From an uncultured Planctomycetota bacterium (lineage in GTDB: Bacteria > Planctomycetota > Phycisphaerae > UBA1845 > UTPLA1), in the NCBI GenBank assembly GCA_900696465.1, contig CAADGE010000022.1:186001-250000 (forward strand): 64,000 bases of DNA, given 5' to 3'. Below the pieces are notes generated by a model. It was not told where the DNA came from and did no database searches. It saw nothing but the letters and a program-made list of their open reading frames with translations. Both the position numbers and the translations under genes were made by a program. Within the stretch, counting starts at the first letter, position 1; the number at the start of each line of letters is the position of its first letter. This document shows positions 62,481-64,000 of the stretch, one piece after another.

Positions 62481-64000
62481 GTGCGAGCACGAACACCACC
62501 CTGCGACCGGAGTCGCTCGCGCGATCGCACGGTTCCACAGCGGATGCGTCGACAGCGTCGAAGGTTCGCGCCACGTCGTCATCCGGATCGAGGAATCCTC
62601 TCGCGCGATGGTATGAGCAGACATCCCGACCCTGGATCTTTCTGCTGCTGGTGATTTGTTGCCTCTATCTTCCGTCGCTGGGCGATGGGTTCATCCTGGA
62701 TGATCACCGGGCACTTCGTGTGCTGCAGGAGTACGCCTCGGGCGAGCGAAGTTCGCCGTCGGTCTATCGGTTTCTTTCCGGCGATGCGGAGGCCAATCGC
62801 AGCGAGCGCGCGGAGGGCTGGTACCTGTGGTGGATCGCGGACGACCTGAAATACCAGCACATGCGGCCGCTGGCCGAATGGCTGCTGTACCTGGAGTACC
62901 GGCTTTTCGACCGATGGGCACCGGGCTATCGTCTGGTGAATCTGTTTTTGTATGCCACCGGTGTGCTGCTGGTTCTGCGGTTGTTCCGGCTGGTGTCGAG
63001 TGACGAGCGTATGGCACGCTGGGGAGCGCTGCTTTTCGCGGTGGCGGCCTCGCACGCCATTCCGGTGCTGTTCGTCTCCTCGCAGGGGGATGTCGTCGCG
63101 CTGGTCTGCGTCGCGGGTGCGATGCTCTGCGCGGGAACCTTCGTTGAGACCGGGCGGATCAGCCGACTGATGATGTTCCTGGGTCTGTTCGCCGCAGGGC
63201 TTGGCATGAAGGAAGCCGTGCTGCCGGTGGCCGTCGCACCGCTGATGTTCCATCTTTTCAAGCGTTCAAGCGACGGTCTGCGCCGCGGACTCCTGGGTAC
63301 GGCGCTCTCGCTAATGATATCGCTTGTCTGGCTGTCGATGTACGTACGCGACGGTTTCGGCAGCAACACGTCGGTCATGCTGGACCCGATCCACGACAGA
63401 GCGGATTACTTGCGGGCCCTTCCGTTGCGGTCCCTGCTGCTGCTGTCGACCTGGGTGGTACCGGTCAATCCCTTCTTGTTTGAGTTTCAGACTGAGTTCA
63501 AGGCCTTTGAATGGATCTATGCAGTGCAGGGTGGCGCGACGCTGGCGATTCTGGCGGTGATGTACTGGCGATACCATCGGCGGCAGAACGGTGTCGTCAT
63601 GATGGCGCTCTGGGTGCCGGCCTTCCTGCCGATCCTCGTCTGCACGCCGCCGGATGATCGCGTCATGATGCTTCCAAGCATCGGTCTGGCATATCTCGGC
63701 GCGGCCTGGCTGACGCGCCCCCGATCCGACGGCACCCTGCGGCTGCGCGTGATTCCACTGCTGCTCTTTGTCGTCTTGCAGGTCTGCACGGTCTGGATCA
63801 CGGGCCGTCTGCTGGCTTATCTCGAATCGCAGTCACAATTGCACGTGCACTCGATGGCGGAGTCTTTCGGTCGGCCGATGGTCGAAGAGGACCACATCTT
63901 CGTGCTGAACAATCCTTTTTCGTTTGAGGGGCTGTTCATGCAGGATCGGCTGCGATCCCTGATGGGACCGTCGGATGGTCGGGCCGCGATTCTGTCAGAC
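62477..64000 (+). CDS. Polytopic membrane protein, incomplete (C-terminus beyond window)
   Basis: From a GTG at 62477 (GTGA overlap with the RNase H stop) an open frame of 508 codons continues past the window edge. After a serine/threonine-rich N-terminus (about 1-45) the chain has about eight to ten hydrophobic helices ('PWIFLLLVICCLYLPSL', 'LVNLFLYATGVLLVLRLF', 'LPSIGLAYLGAAWL' among them). An early 'GDGFILDDHRAL' segment (69-80) recalls the DD motif region after the first helix of GT39/GT83-type and TMTC-like glycosyltransferases, though the expected substrate residues were not confirmed. Such proteins may mannosylate or glycosylate exported targets; a TPR region could follow outside the window. 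The coupling with RNase H is probably just close packing. Confidence 0.66.
   Translation, partial: MSASTNTTLRPESLARSHGSTADASTASKVRATSSSGSRNPLARWYEQTSRPWIFLLLVICCLYLPSLGDGFILDDHRALRVLQEYASGERSSPSVYRFLSGDAEANRSERAEGWYLWWIADDLKYQHMRPLAEWLLYLEYRLFDRWAPGYRLVNLFLYATGVLLVLRLFRLVSSDERMARWGALLFAVAASHAIPVLFVSSQGDVVALVCVAGAMLCAGTFVETGRISRLMMFLGLFAAGLGMKEAVLPVAVAPLMFHLFKRSSDGLRRGLLGTALSLMISLVWLSMYVRDGFGSNTSVMLDPIHDRADYLRALPLRSLLLLSTWVVPVNPFLFEFQTEFKAFEWIYAVQGGATLAILAVMYWRYHRRQNGVVMMALWVPAFLPILVCTPPDDRVMMLPSIGLAYLGAAWLTRPRSDGTLRLRVIPLLLFVVLQVCTVWITGRLLAYLESQSQLHVHSMAESFGRPMVEEDHIFVLNNPFSFEGLFMQDRLRSLMGPSDGRAAILSD

Noticed and set aside
1-64000. tRNA, rRNA, CRISPR, IS elements and attachment sites
   Set aside because: No T-loop GTTCRANYC with a foldable cloverleaf, no repeat-spacer arrays, no transposase or integrase motifs and no terminal inverted repeats were noticed when reading both strands.

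Overview
The window is GC-rich, densely coded DNA of a diderm bacterium, most likely a planctomycete and possibly Phycisphaerae-like. The lineage is inferred. It rests on two secreted proteins ending in dockerin-like calcium-loop repeats, a DUF1570-type zincin, small planctomycete-style zinc-ribbon proteins, a ResB-CcsA fusion, GntR/LacI-type hybrid regulation, and outer-membrane genes (lptE, a bamD-like gene, lgt, kdsC, an lptC/lptA-like giant) scattered rather than kept in operons. No rRNA, tRNA, CRISPR array, insertion sequence, integrase or phage gene was seen. The stretch reads as chromosomal core plus lineage-specific genes.

Layout. 1-3.4 kb (minus): an incomplete secreted protein, ribD, and an orphan NtrC-type sigma-54 activator. 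3.4-7 kb (plus): a near-consensus sigma-54 promoter in front of a SerA-like dehydrogenase, then a deacetylase/formyltransferase pair with overlapping stop and start. 7-15.5 kb (minus): pheT, a GNAT, ftsH, lptE and a large secreted repeat protein. 15.8-23 kb: a bamD-like TPR protein, a shortened HyuA-like protein, an anchored methyltransferase, panC, lgt with an insertion, a HEAT-repeat protein and a DUF1428 protein. 23.7-29 kb: a secreted hypothetical, Mrp-type ATPase, ferritin-like protein and DsbD. 29-30 kb is a 972-base gap with a good promoter and hairpins. 30-40.7 kb (plus): rny, a 1386-residue ResB-CcsA fusion, the DUF1570 protein, a protein with a possible C-terminal sorting tail, a SHOCT-like protein, clpX and a mini zinc-ribbon protein. 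40.7-48.5 kb: M42 peptidase, trpG/pabA, a PLP enzyme, kdsC and the 1288-residue LptC/LptA-like protein. 48.5-49.5 kb has no plausible gene but holds a chain of perfect hairpins ending near a U-tract. 49.5-64 kb: a TIM-barrel isomerase, a c-type cytochrome, a VWA-like protein, SppA, a secreted zincin, a ketosynthase-methyltransferase-SDR operon, a dipeptide epimerase, a GntR regulator, a coiled-coil zinc-ribbon protein, an RNase H fusion and an incomplete polytopic membrane protein.

Functionally, the envelope dominates: lipoprotein maturation (Lgt), LPS core synthesis and transport (KdsC, LptC/A-like, LptE), outer-membrane assembly (BamD-like), envelope proteolysis (FtsH, SppA) and disulfide/cytochrome c maturation (DsbD, ResB-CcsA, a cytochrome c'-like protein). 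The observations most worth following are the sigma-54 activator/promoter unit, the giant Lpt-like protein beside kdsC, the structured non-coding region at 48.9-49.45 kb, the compact HyuA-like protein and the ketosynthase whose usual His/Asn positions appear changed. All family names come from reading motifs. No database search was run.
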